Positions 1-8,100 of a DNA stretch of 17,038 bases are shown here, piece after piece. The stretch is from the NCBI GenBank assembly GCA_964391365.1, contig CAYMKW010000060.1:1-17038 (forward strand), written 5' to 3'. Under the pieces are notes generated by a model. The model had not been told where the DNA came from, did not search any database, and saw only the letters and a program-made list of their open reading frames with translations. This DNA comes from SXMI01 sp964391365. Lineage in GTDB: Bacteria; Actinomycetota; Acidimicrobiia; Acidimicrobiales; Microtrichaceae. Position 1 is the first letter of the stretch, and every line of letters begins with the position of its first letter. Position numbers and translations under genes: made by a program.

Positions 1-2
1 TC

Positions 3-1514
3 GCCGTACTCGCCCAACTCCTGCCCGATCCGGGGTTCCAGACGCCGACGCTCGACTGGCACGCGCTCGCGCCGGAGATCGTGGTGGCGGTGGGCGACCG
101 CCTGCTGATCCTGCTGGACTCGTTCAAGCTCGACCGGGCCAAGGCGTACATGCCGGCGCTCGCCAACCTGATCCTGCTGGGCGCGCTGATCCCGGTCATC
201 ACCCTGGCGGTCGACGGCACGACCCGGGTGCTGTTCGACGGGTCCTACGTGGTCGACCCGATGTCGCTGCTGCTCAAGGCGCTGTTCCTGGTCAGCGGCT
301 ACGTGGTCATCCTGTTGTCGACCAACTACGTGGCCGAGGGCGACTACTGGGAGAGCGAGTACTACACCCTGCTCGCCTGCAGCGTGCTCGGCATGGTCGT
401 CATGGCGTCGAGCCGCGACCTCGTCGGGATCTTCGTCGCTCTGGAGCTGCTCTCCATCCCCGCCTACATGCTGGCGGGTTGGCGCAAGGGCGACTCGCAG
501 TCGAACGAGGCCGGCATGAAGTACTACCTGATGGGGGTCTTCGCCTCAGCGGTGCTGCTCTACGGAATGTCCCTCATCTACGGGGTCGGCGGCTCCACCC
601 GACTCGACGTGATCGCGCTCCGCTTGACCGACATCGGTTCGGAGGGCGTGCCGGTCGTCACCCTCGCCATCCTCTTCACGCTCATCGGCTTCGCCTTCAA
701 GGTCTCGGCGGTGCCGTTCCACGTGTGGGCGCCCGACACCTACGAGGGCGCGCCCACCCCCGTGACCGCGTTCCTGGCGGTCGCGTCCAAGGCCGCCGGG
801 TTCGTCGCACTCATCCAGATCGTCTACTTCTGCTTCATCGTCCGGCCCGACGTGATCCAGCCGGTGTTCTTCGTGCTCTCCGTCCTGTCCATGACGGTGG
901 GCAACCTGATCGCCCTGCGCCAGACCAACGTGGTCCGGATGCTGGCCTACTCCGGCATCGCCCAGGCCGGCTTCATGCTCGCCCCGTTCGTCGTTGCCGA
1001 TGAGCTGCCCGTCCAGTCCCGGCAGGCGGTGGTGATCTACCTGGTGATCTACGCCGCCATGAACCTGGGTGCCTTCGCCGTCGTCATCGCCGTGGCCCGC
1101 AAGACCCGGTCGGCCGAGATCGACTCCTTCGGAGGACTGTTCACCTACATGCCGGCCATGGCGGTTGCGCTCACCATGTTCCTGGCCTCGCTCATCGGCA
1201 TCCCGCCGCTCGGAGGTTGGTACGCCAAGTTCGGCGTGTTCTCGGTGCTCATCGAGGCGGAGACGCCGCTCGGACTGGTGACCGCGATCGTGATGGCGGT
1301 CAACACCGCGATCGCCGCCTACTACTACCTGAAGGTCGCCAAGGCGATGTGGTTCGACGACGCACCCGACGGCGACGTCGCCCCGGTCGCCGTGCCGGCG
1401 TCGCTCACTGCAGCGGTCGTGCTCTCCCTGGTCGTCACCTTCGTCCTGGGCATCCTGCCGGGCCTGATCACCGACGTGACGGAGTACGGGCCGATCGCCA
1501 TCGGCGGTCGTTGA
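3..1514 (+). CDS. nuoN: NADH-quinone oxidoreductase subunit N (5' end beyond window)
   Basis: This is an antiporter-like membrane subunit of respiratory complex I, which couples NADH oxidation to proton pumping. The reading frame is open to the left edge. The 26 codons before the first GTG (81) look like the usual NuoN N-terminus (DWHALAPEIVV), so the true start is probably at or before the edge and not at 81. Numbering from 81, a conserved membrane Glu sits at residue 122 (ALELLSIPAY), with Lys at 207 (GFAFKVSAVPFHVWAPDTYE) and 237 (AVASKAAG), the charged pairs of the Mrp-type proton channel. Many hydrophobic helices run the full length, and a late-helix Lys lies in YYYLKVAKAMWF. NuoN is normally the last gene of the nuo operon, which fits the change of gene type downstream. 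Identification is secure; only the start is unresolved. Confidence 0.95.
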   Translation, partial: AVLAQLLPDPGFQTPTLDWHALAPEIVVAVGDRLLILLDSFKLDRAKAYMPALANLILLGALIPVITLAVDGTTRVLFDGSYVVDPMSLLLKALFLVSGYVVILLSTNYVAEGDYWESEYYTLLACSVLGMVVMASSRDLVGIFVALELLSIPAYMLAGWRKGDSQSNEAGMKYYLMGVFASAVLLYGMSLIYGVGGSTRLDVIALRLTDIGSEGVPVVTLAILFTLIGFAFKVSAVPFHVWAPDTYEGAPTPVTAFLAVASKAAGFVALIQIVYFCFIVRPDVIQPVFFVLSVLSMTVGNLIALRQTNVVRMLAYSGIAQAGFMLAPFVVADELPVQSRQAVVIYLVIYAAMNLGAFAVVIAVARKTRSAEIDSFGGLFTYMPAMAVALTMFLASLIGIPPLGGWYAKFGVFSVLIEAETPLGLVTAIVMAVNTAIAAYYYLKVAKAMWFDDAPDGDVAPVAVPASLTAAVVLSLVVTFVLGILPGLITDVTEYGPIAIGGR

Positions 1515-1536
1515 CCCTGATTCGGCGCGGGCGGTC

Positions 1537-2745
1537 GTGACCGCCCTGTTCGACCGGCTGGACCGGTCCGGGTCGATCCGCTTCGACGAGTTCGTCGAGG
1601 TGGCGTTGTACGGCCCGGGTGGCTTCTACGCCGACGGGGGCGGAGCCGGACGCCGCGGCGGGGACTTCCTGACCAGCCCCGAGGTCGGACCACTGTTCGG
1701 TGCGGTCGTGGCCCGCTACCTGGACGACACCTGGGAGCGGCTCGATCGTCCGGAGGAGTTCGTGGTCGTCGAGGCCGCGGCCGGTCGGGGGGCGCTCGCA
1801 CTGTCGGTCCTCGCAGCCGCGCCGGCATGCGCTCCGGCCCTGCGCTACGTCCTGGTGGAGCGGTCGCCGGTGCTGCGGGCCCGACAGGCCGAGCACCTTC
1901 CGCTCGCCGAACCGTTCGTCGTGCTGGGTTCCTCACGGGAGGGCGCAGAGTCGGACGATGGCCCGTCCGGATCGTCCGGATCGTCCGGGTCGGCACCGGA
2001 GTTCGCCCGGGCGGGGGCGGTGGGTCCGATCGTGGTGTCACTGCCCGACCTGCCGGCCGAGCCGGTGACCGGTGTGGTGATCGCCAACGAACTGCTCGAC
2101 AACCTGCCGTTCCGGCTGCTCGAGCGGACCGACACGGGTTGGGCCGAGGTCCGGGTCGTCCGGGCCGCACCCGATCGGGCGGTTCCCGGGTCCGCCGCCG
2201 GAGGTGGCTCTGGTCTGGCGGAGCTGTTGGTCCCGGCGGACGACGCGACGGCGGCCCGGGCCGACCGGCTCGTCCCCGATGCCCCCGTGGGAGCACGCGT
2301 GCCCCTCCAGGACGAGGCCGGTGGCTGGCTCCGGTCGGCGTTCGGTGTGATCGATCGGGGATCGGTGCTCGTCGTCGACTACGCGGTCCCCACCAGCGCA
2401 GAGCTGGCCGCCCGCCCGTGGACCGAGTGGGTGCGGACCTACGTGGGGCACGGGCGTGGTGGGGGTCCCCTCGACGGTCCCGGTTCGCAGGACGTGACGG
2501 TCGAGGTCGCCATCGACCAGCTGTCGACGGTCCGCGAGCCCTCGGTCGACGAGTCGCAGTCCGACTGGCTCCGGCGTTGGGGGATCGAGGCACTCGTCGA
2601 CGAGGGCCGTCGTGCCTGGGAGGCCGGCGCCGGTCTGGGCGACCTGGAGGCGCTGCGTGGCCGGAGCCGGGTGGCCGAGGCCGAGGCGTTGGTGGACCCG
2701 AGCGGCCTCGGTGCCTTCCGGGTCCTGGAGTGGCACCTCCCCTGA
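1537..2745 (+). CDS. SAM-dependent methyltransferase, MidA/NDUFAF7 (DUF185) family
   Basis: This is a class I methyltransferase-fold protein of 402 aa. The DUF185 hallmarks visible are LYGPGGFY (25-31), GDFLTSPEVGPLFG (42-55), the SAM-binding glycine loop VVVEAAAGRGAL (76-87), the VLVERSP acidic strand end (105-111) and the conserved ANELLDNLPFRLLE (183-196). The human homologue NDUFAF7 dimethylates an arginine of the complex I subunit NDUFS2 (NuoD equivalent) during assembly. The gene starts with GTG 22 nt after nuoN, so it is probably co-transcribed with the nuo operon; a complex I assembly role is inferred from family and position. A Gly/Ser-rich insertion (about 139-156) is encoded by short direct repeats and looks like a flexible loop. 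The ribosome binding site is weak, suggesting coupling to nuoN translation. Confidence 0.88.
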   Translation: MTALFDRLDRSGSIRFDEFVEVALYGPGGFYADGGGAGRRGGDFLTSPEVGPLFGAVVARYLDDTWERLDRPEEFVVVEAAAGRGALALSVLAAAPACAPALRYVLVERSPVLRARQAEHLPLAEPFVVLGSSREGAESDDGPSGSSGSSGSAPEFARAGAVGPIVVSLPDLPAEPVTGVVIANELLDNLPFRLLERTDTGWAEVRVVRAAPDRAVPGSAAGGGSGLAELLVPADDATAARADRLVPDAPVGARVPLQDEAGGWLRSAFGVIDRGSVLVVDYAVPTSAELAARPWTEWVRTYVGHGRGGGPLDGPGSQDVTVEVAIDQLSTVREPSVDESQSDWLRRWGIEALVDEGRRAWEAGAGLGDLEALRGRSRVAEAEALVDPSGLGAFRVLEWHLP

Positions 2746-2782
2746 CCGTCCCCTGACCCACAGAGCTGGGGAGGGGCAGGGG
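2736..2782 (+). terminator. possible terminator after the nuoN-methyltransferase unit
   Basis: CCTCCCC (2736-2742, overlapping the last codons) can pair with GGGGAGG (2768-2774). Alternatively CCCCTG (2750-2755) can pair with CAGGGG (2777-2782). There is no U-tract, and the region is rich in C and G runs, so chance pairing is possible. Confidence 0.3.
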
Positions 2783-2826
2783 AAGGGGGCGAACGAGTGG
2801 GCGGGGGGCATGCGGACCGGCGGGTC

Positions 2827-2832
2827 TACGAT
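2827..2832 (+). promoter_or_regulatory. candidate -10 box (TACGAT) for acs
   Basis: TACGAT fits the actinobacterial TANNNT consensus and lies 48 nt before the acs GTG. No good TTGAC -35 is visible. The same motif precedes several other genes in this window. Confidence 0.45.
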
Positions 2833-2880
2833 CACGGCCTCGGACCGATGGTTCCGGACAGAGCAGCGGGGGGACCGACC

Positions 2881-4878
2881 GTGACCGATGAACACGTGAC
2901 CATCGAGGACTACTACCGCGAGGAGCGGACCTTCCCGCCGAGCGCCGAATTCGCCGCCGCTGCGGTCGTGTCGGATCCGGCCGTCTACGCCTCGGCCGCG
3001 GCGGACCCCGTTGCGTTCTGGGCCGACCAGGCCGTGGAACTGCTCGACTGGGACCAGCCGTTCGACACCGCCCTGGAGTGGGAGCTGCCGTTCGCCTCCT
3101 GGTTCGTCGGCGGCCGCCTGAACGTGTCCTACAACTGTCTGGACCGACACGTGGCGGCAGGGTTGGGGGACAGGGTGGCCTTCCACTGGGAGGGCGAGCC
3201 CGGGGATCAGCGCACGATCACCTACGCGGAGCTGCTCGACGAGGTCGCTCGATTCGCCGCCGTCCTCCGCGGCCTGGGCGTCGAGCTCGGCGACCGGGTC
3301 TGCATCTACATGCCGATGATCCCCGAGGCCGTCGTCGCGATGCTCGCCTGTGCCCGGATCGGCGCCGCCCACTCCGTGGTCTTCGGTGGTTTCAGCCCGG
3401 ACTCGCTCGCCGACAGGATCGTCGACGCCGGGGCGGTCGTGGTCGTGACGGCGGACGGTGGCTACCGCCGCGGTGCCCCGTTCCTCCTGAAGCCCAACGT
3501 CGACGCCGCCGTTGCGACGTGTCCGACGGTCCGCAGCGTGGTGGTGGTGGATCGCTGCGGTGGTGACGTCGACATGACCGACGGACGCGACCACTGGTAC
3601 GACGACCTGATGTCCGCGACACCGGTCGGGGTGCCGCCGGTGAGTGTCGACAGCGAGCAGCTGCTCTTCCTGCTCTACACATCGGGAACCACCGCCCGGC
3701 CCAAGGGCATCATGCACACCACGGGCGGCTACCTGACGCAGGTGGCGTGGACCCACCGTGCGGTCTTCGACCTGCGACCCGACTCCGACGTCTACTGGTG
3801 CGCCGCCGACGTCGGCTGGGTGACCGGGCACAGCTACATCGTCTACGGGCCGCTCTGCAACGGGGCCACGTCGGTCCTCTACGAGGGGACGCCCGACACG
3901 CCCCGGGCCGAACTGCGGGTGGGCGACGACCCGGCCGTCTGGGACAAGGATCGGCTGTGGGACATCGCCGAGCGCTACGGGGTCACCCAGCTGTACACGG
4001 CGCCGACAGCCATCCGCACCTTCATGAAGTGGGGATCGCAGTGGCCGGACCGCCACGATCTGTCGAGCCTGCGCCTGCTCGGTTCGGTCGGCGAACCGAT
4101 CAACCCGGAGGCATGGATGTGGTACCACCGACACATCGGCGGCGAGCGTTGCCCCATCGTCGACACCTGGTGGCAGACCGAGACGGGCGGGCAGATGATC
4201 AGCCCCCTGCCCGGCTTGACCACCACGAAGCCGGGCTCGGCGTGCGGCCCGCTCCCGGGGATCGGGGCCGAGGTCGTGGACGACCACGGCGAGCCGGTGG
4301 CCCAGGGGGGCGGGTACCTCACCCTCACCCACCCGTGGCCCGGGATGCTCCGGGGGATCTGGGGTGACCCCGATCGCTACCGGGACACGTACTGGTCACG
4401 CTTCGAGGGCCGGTACTTCGCCGGTGACGGGGCGAAGGTGGACGAGGACGGCTACCTGTGGCTGCTCGGCCGGGTCGACGACGTGATGAACGTCTCCGGC
4501 CACCGGATCTCCACGACCGAGGTCGAGTCCGCGCTGGTCGACCACCACGCGGTGGCCGAGGCGGCCGTCGTCGGTGCCTCGGACGACACGACCGGCCAGG
4601 CGATCGTCGGATACGTCATCGTCCGGTCGGGCATCGACGTGACTCCCGAGCTCCGCGAGGAGGTCCGCCAGCACGTGGCCACGAAGCTGGGCGCCATCGC
4701 GCGTCCCCGCGCCGTCATCATCGTGCCCGACCTGCCCAAGACCCGTTCGGGAAAGATCATGCGGCGATTGCTCCGGGACGTCGTCGAGGGTCGTGAGCTC
4801 GGGGACACGACGACGCTGGCCGACGCGAACGTCGTGGAGGCGATCCGTCAGGGCGCTGCCGCCGGCGACGACGACTGA
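2881..4878 (+). CDS. acs: acetyl-CoA synthetase (AMP-forming acetate-CoA ligase)
   Basis: This 665-aa enzyme activates acetate with ATP and CoA to acetyl-CoA through acetyl-AMP. Motifs in order are the P-loop YTSGTTARPKG (266-276), DVGWVTGHSYIVYGP (310-324), WWQTETGGQ (430-438), the hinge region YFAGDGAKVDEDGY (512-525), RVDDVMNVSGHRIST (531-545), and the C-terminal PKTRSGKIMRRLLRD (619-633). Lys625 in the last motif is the catalytic lysine acetylated by Pat-type enzymes in homologues. The chosen start is GTG 2881, about 9 nt after an AGCGGGGGGA ribosome binding site. The frame is open further upstream to 2797, but that extension is not family-like. Length matches Acs (about 650 aa). One small oddity is Ala at 272, where most Acs proteins have Gly. 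The gene ends 14 nt before the assembly gap. Confidence 0.96.
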   Translation: MTDEHVTIEDYYREERTFPPSAEFAAAAVVSDPAVYASAAADPVAFWADQAVELLDWDQPFDTALEWELPFASWFVGGRLNVSYNCLDRHVAAGLGDRVAFHWEGEPGDQRTITYAELLDEVARFAAVLRGLGVELGDRVCIYMPMIPEAVVAMLACARIGAAHSVVFGGFSPDSLADRIVDAGAVVVVTADGGYRRGAPFLLKPNVDAAVATCPTVRSVVVVDRCGGDVDMTDGRDHWYDDLMSATPVGVPPVSVDSEQLLFLLYTSGTTARPKGIMHTTGGYLTQVAWTHRAVFDLRPDSDVYWCAADVGWVTGHSYIVYGPLCNGATSVLYEGTPDTPRAELRVGDDPAVWDKDRLWDIAERYGVTQLYTAPTAIRTFMKWGSQWPDRHDLSSLRLLGSVGEPINPEAWMWYHRHIGGERCPIVDTWWQTETGGQMISPLPGLTTTKPGSACGPLPGIGAEVVDDHGEPVAQGGGYLTLTHPWPGMLRGIWGDPDRYRDTYWSRFEGRYFAGDGAKVDEDGYLWLLGRVDDVMNVSGHRISTTEVESALVDHHAVAEAAVVGASDDTTGQAIVGYVIVRSGIDVTPELREEVRQHVATKLGAIARPRAVIIVPDLPKTRSGKIMRRLLRDVVEGRELGDTTTLADANVVEAIRQGAAAGDDD

Positions 4879-4892
4879 CGACGACCGACGAC

Positions 4893-4992
4893 NNNNNNNN
4901 NNNNNNNNNNNNNNNNNNNNNNNNNNNNNNNNNNNNNNNNNNNNNNNNNNNNNNNNNNNNNNNNNNNNNNNNNNNNNNNNNNNNNNNNNNNN
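4893..4992. other. assembly gap (100 N)
   Basis: Exactly 100 unknown bases, the usual placeholder for a scaffold join of unknown size. The acs terminator and any small gene between acs and the next gene may be missing. Distances across it are not reliable. Confidence 0.99.
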
Positions 4993-5028
4993 CGACGCAG
5001 GACCGGGCGTTCCGGGCGTCGGCGCCGC

Positions 5029-5034
5029 TAGCGT
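5029..5034 (+). promoter_or_regulatory. -10 box (TAGCGT) of a likely leaderless promoter
   Basis: TAGCGT is separated by exactly 6 nt from the GTG start at 5041, so transcription would start at or next to the first codon. The same motif and spacing are found before the acetyltransferase gene on the opposite strand (9428-9433). No -35 box is visible. A GGAGG at 5036-5040 lies too close to the start to act as a normal ribosome binding site. Confidence 0.5.
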
Positions 5035-5040
5035 CGGAGG

Positions 5041-6588
5041 GTGGGCTGGTTCCTCGCAGTGCTCGGAGTGGTGGTGCTGGTCGTCCTGGCCGTGGCCGTC
5101 CACGACGTGACCCAGCGCCGCCATGCGATCCTGCGCAACTTCCCGGTCGTCGGGCACTTCCGCTACGTGCTGGAGTCGTTCGGACCCGAGCTGCGGCAGT
5201 ACATCCTGACCAGCAACGACGAGGAGAAGCCGTTCAGCCGTGACCAGCGCCGCTGGATCTACACCTCGGCCTACCAGCGGGACAACACCTTCGGGTTCGG
5301 GACCGACAACCAGATCGAGACGACCACCGACTACCTGATCGTGGCGCACGCTGCGTTCCCCGAGCCGCCGCTGCCGGGGGAGCCGAACGTGCCGAGCTGG
5401 GACTTCGCGGTCCCGTGCGCCAAGGTCCTCGGTGGGGACCGACGCTCCGGTGCCTTCCGTCCGACCTCGATCGTCAACGTCTCCGGGATGAGCTTCGGGG
5501 CGTTGTCGGGCGCTGCGATCGAGTCGCTCAACCGGGGTGTGGCGCTCACCGGCTGCTACCAGAACACGGGCGAGGGTGGGATCTCGGACCACCACCGTCA
5601 CGGTGGCGACCTCGTCCTCCAGATCGGGACCGGCTACTTCGGTTGCCGGACCCCGGACGGCTCGTTCTCGCTCGACCGGCTGCTCGAGACGGTCGCCTCG
5701 GCCCCGGTCCGTGCCCTGGAGATCAAGCTCTCGCAGGGGGCCAAGCCGGGGTTGGGTGGCCTGCTGCCGGCCGCCAAGGTCACCCCCGAGATCGCCCGGA
5801 TCCGGGGGATCCCGGAGGGACAGGACTGCCGGAGCCCGAACCGCCACTCGGCCTTCGACGGTGTGGAGGGCCTGGTCGACTTCGTCGAGTTCCTCGCCGA
5901 GGCCACCGGGCTCCCCGTCGGAGTGAAGTCCGCGGTGGGGGAGCAGGGGTTCTGGGTCGACCTGGCCGAGCGGATGGATCGGACCGGGTCGGGGCCGGAC
6001 TTCGTCACCATCGACGGTGGCGAGGGCGGCACGGGGGCGGCGCCGCTCGTGTTCGCCGACCACGTGTCGCTCCCGTTCCTCCGGGCCTTCCCGCGGGCCT
6101 ACCGGCCGTTCGCCGAGTTGGGGTTGACCGACCGGGTGGTGTTCATCGGGAGCGCTCGCCTCGGGTTGGCCGACAGGGCGCTGGCAGCGTTCGCCCTGGG
6201 GTGCGACGTGGTGCACGTCGGCCGTGAGGCGATGCTGGCCATCGGCTGCATCCAGGCCCAGCGCTGCCAGACGGGTCGGTGCCCGACCGGGGTGGCCACG
6301 CAGTCCCCGAGGCTCGAGCGGGGTCTGGACCCCGATCACAAGTCGGTCCGCGTCGCCAACTACCTGGCGACGCTCCGCCAGGAGCTGCTCCGACTGGCGC
6401 GGGCCTGCGGACACGACCACCCGGCCCGCGTCGGCGCCGACCAGGTCGAGATGCTCGATTCCTTCCAGCGCTCGTCCACTCTGGGCGAGCTGGCCGGCTA
6501 CGAGCCGGGCTGGGGTCGTCCCGGCGATGCGGACCTGGCGGAGCTGCGTCGGGAGTGGCCCGCCGTGTCGATCGCCGAGGGTCGGTAG
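5041..6588 (+). CDS. FMN-binding glutamate synthase-domain protein (GltB2-like), membrane-anchored
   Basis: This 515-aa protein consists of the FMN/iron-sulfur domain of glutamate synthase without the glutaminase domain or the C-terminal beta-helix. A hydrophobic segment at about 3-21 is a probable membrane anchor. It is followed by the family-typical FPVVGHFRYVLESFGPELRQY (34-54). The FMN barrel includes NVSGMSFGALSGAAIESLNRG (146-166), GCYQNTGEGGIS (171-182), EIKLSQGAKPGLGG (227-240), SAVGEQG (297-303) and TIDGGEGGTGAAP (323-335). Cysteines 403, 409 and 414 (CIQAQRCQTGRC) have the spacing of the glutamate synthase 3Fe-4S ligands. The physiological substrate and electron donor of this membrane-tethered subgroup are not established; glutamate synthesis is not demonstrated. 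The start at GTG 5041 is supported by the promoter spacing and by the anchor. Confidence 0.88.
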   Translation: MGWFLAVLGVVVLVVLAVAVHDVTQRRHAILRNFPVVGHFRYVLESFGPELRQYILTSNDEEKPFSRDQRRWIYTSAYQRDNTFGFGTDNQIETTTDYLIVAHAAFPEPPLPGEPNVPSWDFAVPCAKVLGGDRRSGAFRPTSIVNVSGMSFGALSGAAIESLNRGVALTGCYQNTGEGGISDHHRHGGDLVLQIGTGYFGCRTPDGSFSLDRLLETVASAPVRALEIKLSQGAKPGLGGLLPAAKVTPEIARIRGIPEGQDCRSPNRHSAFDGVEGLVDFVEFLAEATGLPVGVKSAVGEQGFWVDLAERMDRTGSGPDFVTIDGGEGGTGAAPLVFADHVSLPFLRAFPRAYRPFAELGLTDRVVFIGSARLGLADRALAAFALGCDVVHVGREAMLAIGCIQAQRCQTGRCPTGVATQSPRLERGLDPDHKSVRVANYLATLRQELLRLARACGHDHPARVGADQVEMLDSFQRSSTLGELAGYEPGWGRPGDADLAELRREWPAVSIAEGR

Positions 6589-6591
6589 GCT
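6586..6591 (+). promoter_or_regulatory. candidate -10 box (TAGGCT) overlapping the preceding stop codon
   Basis: TAGGCT begins on the TAG stop of the glutamate synthase-like gene and lies 8 nt before the GTG at 6600. This spacing is compatible with a leaderless or near-leaderless transcript. No -35 is seen. Confidence 0.35.
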
Positions 6592-6599
6592 CCGGGATC

Positions 6600-7097
6600 G
6601 TGCCGGTCGAGGATGCGGACTTCGAGAACTGGTTGTGGCGGGAGGAGCCGCGCCCCGGTGCCGGTGCGGTCGTGTTCGACATGGACGGCGTCCTGTCCGA
6701 TGCCAGCACCAGGCAGCACTACCTGGAGCACCCCTACCGTGACTGGGAGGCGTTCTTCCACGCCTGTGGGGACGACGACCTCATCGCCGAGGTCGCCCGC
6801 CTGCTCGAGGTGCTCGACGCCGACCTCCGGATCGTGTTGCTGACGGCTCGGCCGATCCGGGTCCGCCCGCAGACGCTGGGCTGGCTCGAGCGTTACGGCC
6901 TCCGCTGGGACGTGCTGATCATGCGGGAGTACGGCGACTACATGGCGGCGAGGACCTTCAAGCAGCGCACGGTGGCCGAACTGCGGAGCCGCGACTTCGA
7001 TCTGCGACTGGCGTTCGAGGACGACCCGAGGAACGTGCACATGTTCCACACACAGGGTGTGCCCTGCGTGTACATCCACTCCGGTTACTACGAGTGA
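6600..7097 (+). CDS. HAD-superfamily phosphatase, PNKP-phosphatase-like
   Basis: This is a 165-aa stand-alone HAD hydrolase. Motif I is VVFDMDGVLSD (24-34, nucleophile Asp27 and acid/base Asp29), motif II is LLTARP (80-85, Thr82), a candidate motif III lysine lies in RTFKQRTVAEL (Lys121), and motif IV is FEDDPRNV (139-146). The layout TAR...WLERYGLRWDVLIMR...FK...EDDPRNV...YIHSGYYE resembles the phosphatase domain of polynucleotide kinase-phosphatases such as T4 Pnkp. A 3'-phosphatase or nucleotide/sugar-phosphate phosphatase activity is therefore possible but not shown. No kinase domain is attached. The frame is open upstream to 6279, but that part overlaps the preceding gene in another frame. 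GTG 6600 lies 11 nt after the preceding stop, behind a -10-like box. Confidence 0.8.
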   Translation: MPVEDADFENWLWREEPRPGAGAVVFDMDGVLSDASTRQHYLEHPYRDWEAFFHACGDDDLIAEVARLLEVLDADLRIVLLTARPIRVRPQTLGWLERYGLRWDVLIMREYGDYMAARTFKQRTVAELRSRDFDLRLAFEDDPRNVHMFHTQGVPCVYIHSGYYE

Positions 7098-7164
7098 GTC
7101 GCGGGCGCTGAGCCCGGGTTCAGACGTCGGCGTCCGCGTCGTGTCGGTCGTCGACGGACGGACG

Positions 7165-7170
7165 TACGAT
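7165..7170 (+). promoter_or_regulatory. candidate -10 box (TACGAT) for htpX
   Basis: TACGAT lies about 75 nt before the htpX start, in the 148-nt space after the phosphatase gene. No clear -35 is present. It is the same hexamer as the acs candidate. Confidence 0.4.
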
Positions 7171-7245
7171 CCTCGTGTCGGGTGTCCGGGTCGGTGGCCG
7201 GTCCCCGGACCTGGACGGACCACCGGGAACTGGAGCGGGTGTTCG

Positions 7246-8085
7246 GTGGCGAACAACGCCAAGACAGCGATCCTGCTCGCCGGCCTGGGCGGGCTCTGCA
7301 TGTTCATCGGGTCGTTCTGGGGTCGCGGCGGCGTGGTCGTGGGCCTGGTCATCGGACTGGTCGTCTGCGGTGGCTCGTACTGGTTCTCGGACCGCTTGGC
7401 GATCGCCTCGGCCCGGGCGGTGCCCGTCACGGCGGAGCAGATGCCCCAGTACCACCGGATCGTCGCCGAACTGTGCGCTCGCGCCGATCTCCCGGTGCCC
7501 CGGCTCTACGTCTCGCCGGAACCGCAGCCGAACGCCTTCGCCACCGGCCGCAACCCGGCGAACGCCGCCGTGTGCGTGACCGAGGGCCTGCTCCACACGC
7601 TCGACTGGGAGCAGATCCAGGGAGTGCTCGCCCACGAGCTCGCCCATGTCCGCAACCGGGACATCCTCATCGGTTCGGTGGCGGCGGCGGTGGCGATGGG
7701 GATCACGTTCCTCGCCAACATGGCGCAGTGGGCGCTCATCTTCGGAGGTGGTCGCTCGGAGGACCGGGAGAACCCGTTGGCGGCCCTGCTGATGGTGGTG
7801 CTGGCACCGGTGGCGGCGGCGCTGATCCAGGCGGCGATCAGTCGGAGCCGCGAGTTCGAGGCGGACGCCTCGGCGGCCCGCCTGCTCGGCACGGGTGAGC
7901 CGCTGGCCCGGGCGCTCGAGCAGCTCGACGCCACGGCGCACCGGATCCCGTCGCACGTCAACCCGGCCGAGGCCTCGGCCTACATCGTCAACCCGCTCAG
8001 CGGCCGGAGCCTCGGCCGGCTCTTCTCGACCCACCCGCCGGCGGCCGAGCGGATCACCCGGCTGCGCACCGGCGTCTGGGTCTGA
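7246..8085 (+). CDS. htpX: membrane zinc metalloprotease HtpX (M48B)
   Basis: This 279-aa zinc protease of the inner membrane takes part in quality control of membrane proteins in homologues. Two N-terminal hydrophobic helices (about 7-23 and 28-45) precede the catalytic site HELAHVRNRD (130-139, zinc ligands His130 and His134, catalytic Glu131). Two further hydrophobic stretches follow at 141-168 and 177-197. SREFEADASA (201-210) supplies the third zinc ligand, Glu203. The C-terminal LFSTHPPAAERITRL (259-273) is typical. Start GTG 7246 (VANNAKTAILLAGLGG) gives the usual HtpX length; the open frame upstream to 7057 overlaps the phosphatase gene and is not family-like. The gene is convergent with yajQ. 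Confidence 0.94.
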   Translation: MANNAKTAILLAGLGGLCMFIGSFWGRGGVVVGLVIGLVVCGGSYWFSDRLAIASARAVPVTAEQMPQYHRIVAELCARADLPVPRLYVSPEPQPNAFATGRNPANAAVCVTEGLLHTLDWEQIQGVLAHELAHVRNRDILIGSVAAAVAMGITFLANMAQWALIFGGGRSEDRENPLAALLMVVLAPVAAALIQAAISRSREFEADASAARLLGTGEPLARALEQLDATAHRIPSHVNPAEASAYIVNPLSGRSLGRLFSTHPPAAERITRLRTGVWV

Positions 8086-8100
8086 GCGCAGCCGCCCACC

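Noticed and set aside
1325..2761. Arg/Pro-rich - strand frame of 478 codons
   Set aside because: Shadow of nuoN and the methyltransferase; low-complexity Arg/Pro content.
2797..2880. N-terminal extension of acs
   Set aside because: The extra residues do not resemble Acs, and GTG 2881 has a ribosome binding site and the typical start.
2038..4332. Long open frame on the - strand opposite the methyltransferase and acs
   Set aside because: It is antisense to acs and the methyltransferase, with composition typical of a high-GC shadow frame and no recognisable domain.
4396..6420. Long - strand open frame crossing the N gap
   Set aside because: It spans 100 unknown bases and lies opposite acs and the GltB-like gene; its continuity is an artefact.
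7175..7579. Small frame starting 4 nt after the TACGAT box
   Set aside because: It overlaps htpX in another frame with Arg/Ser/Pro-rich shadow composition.
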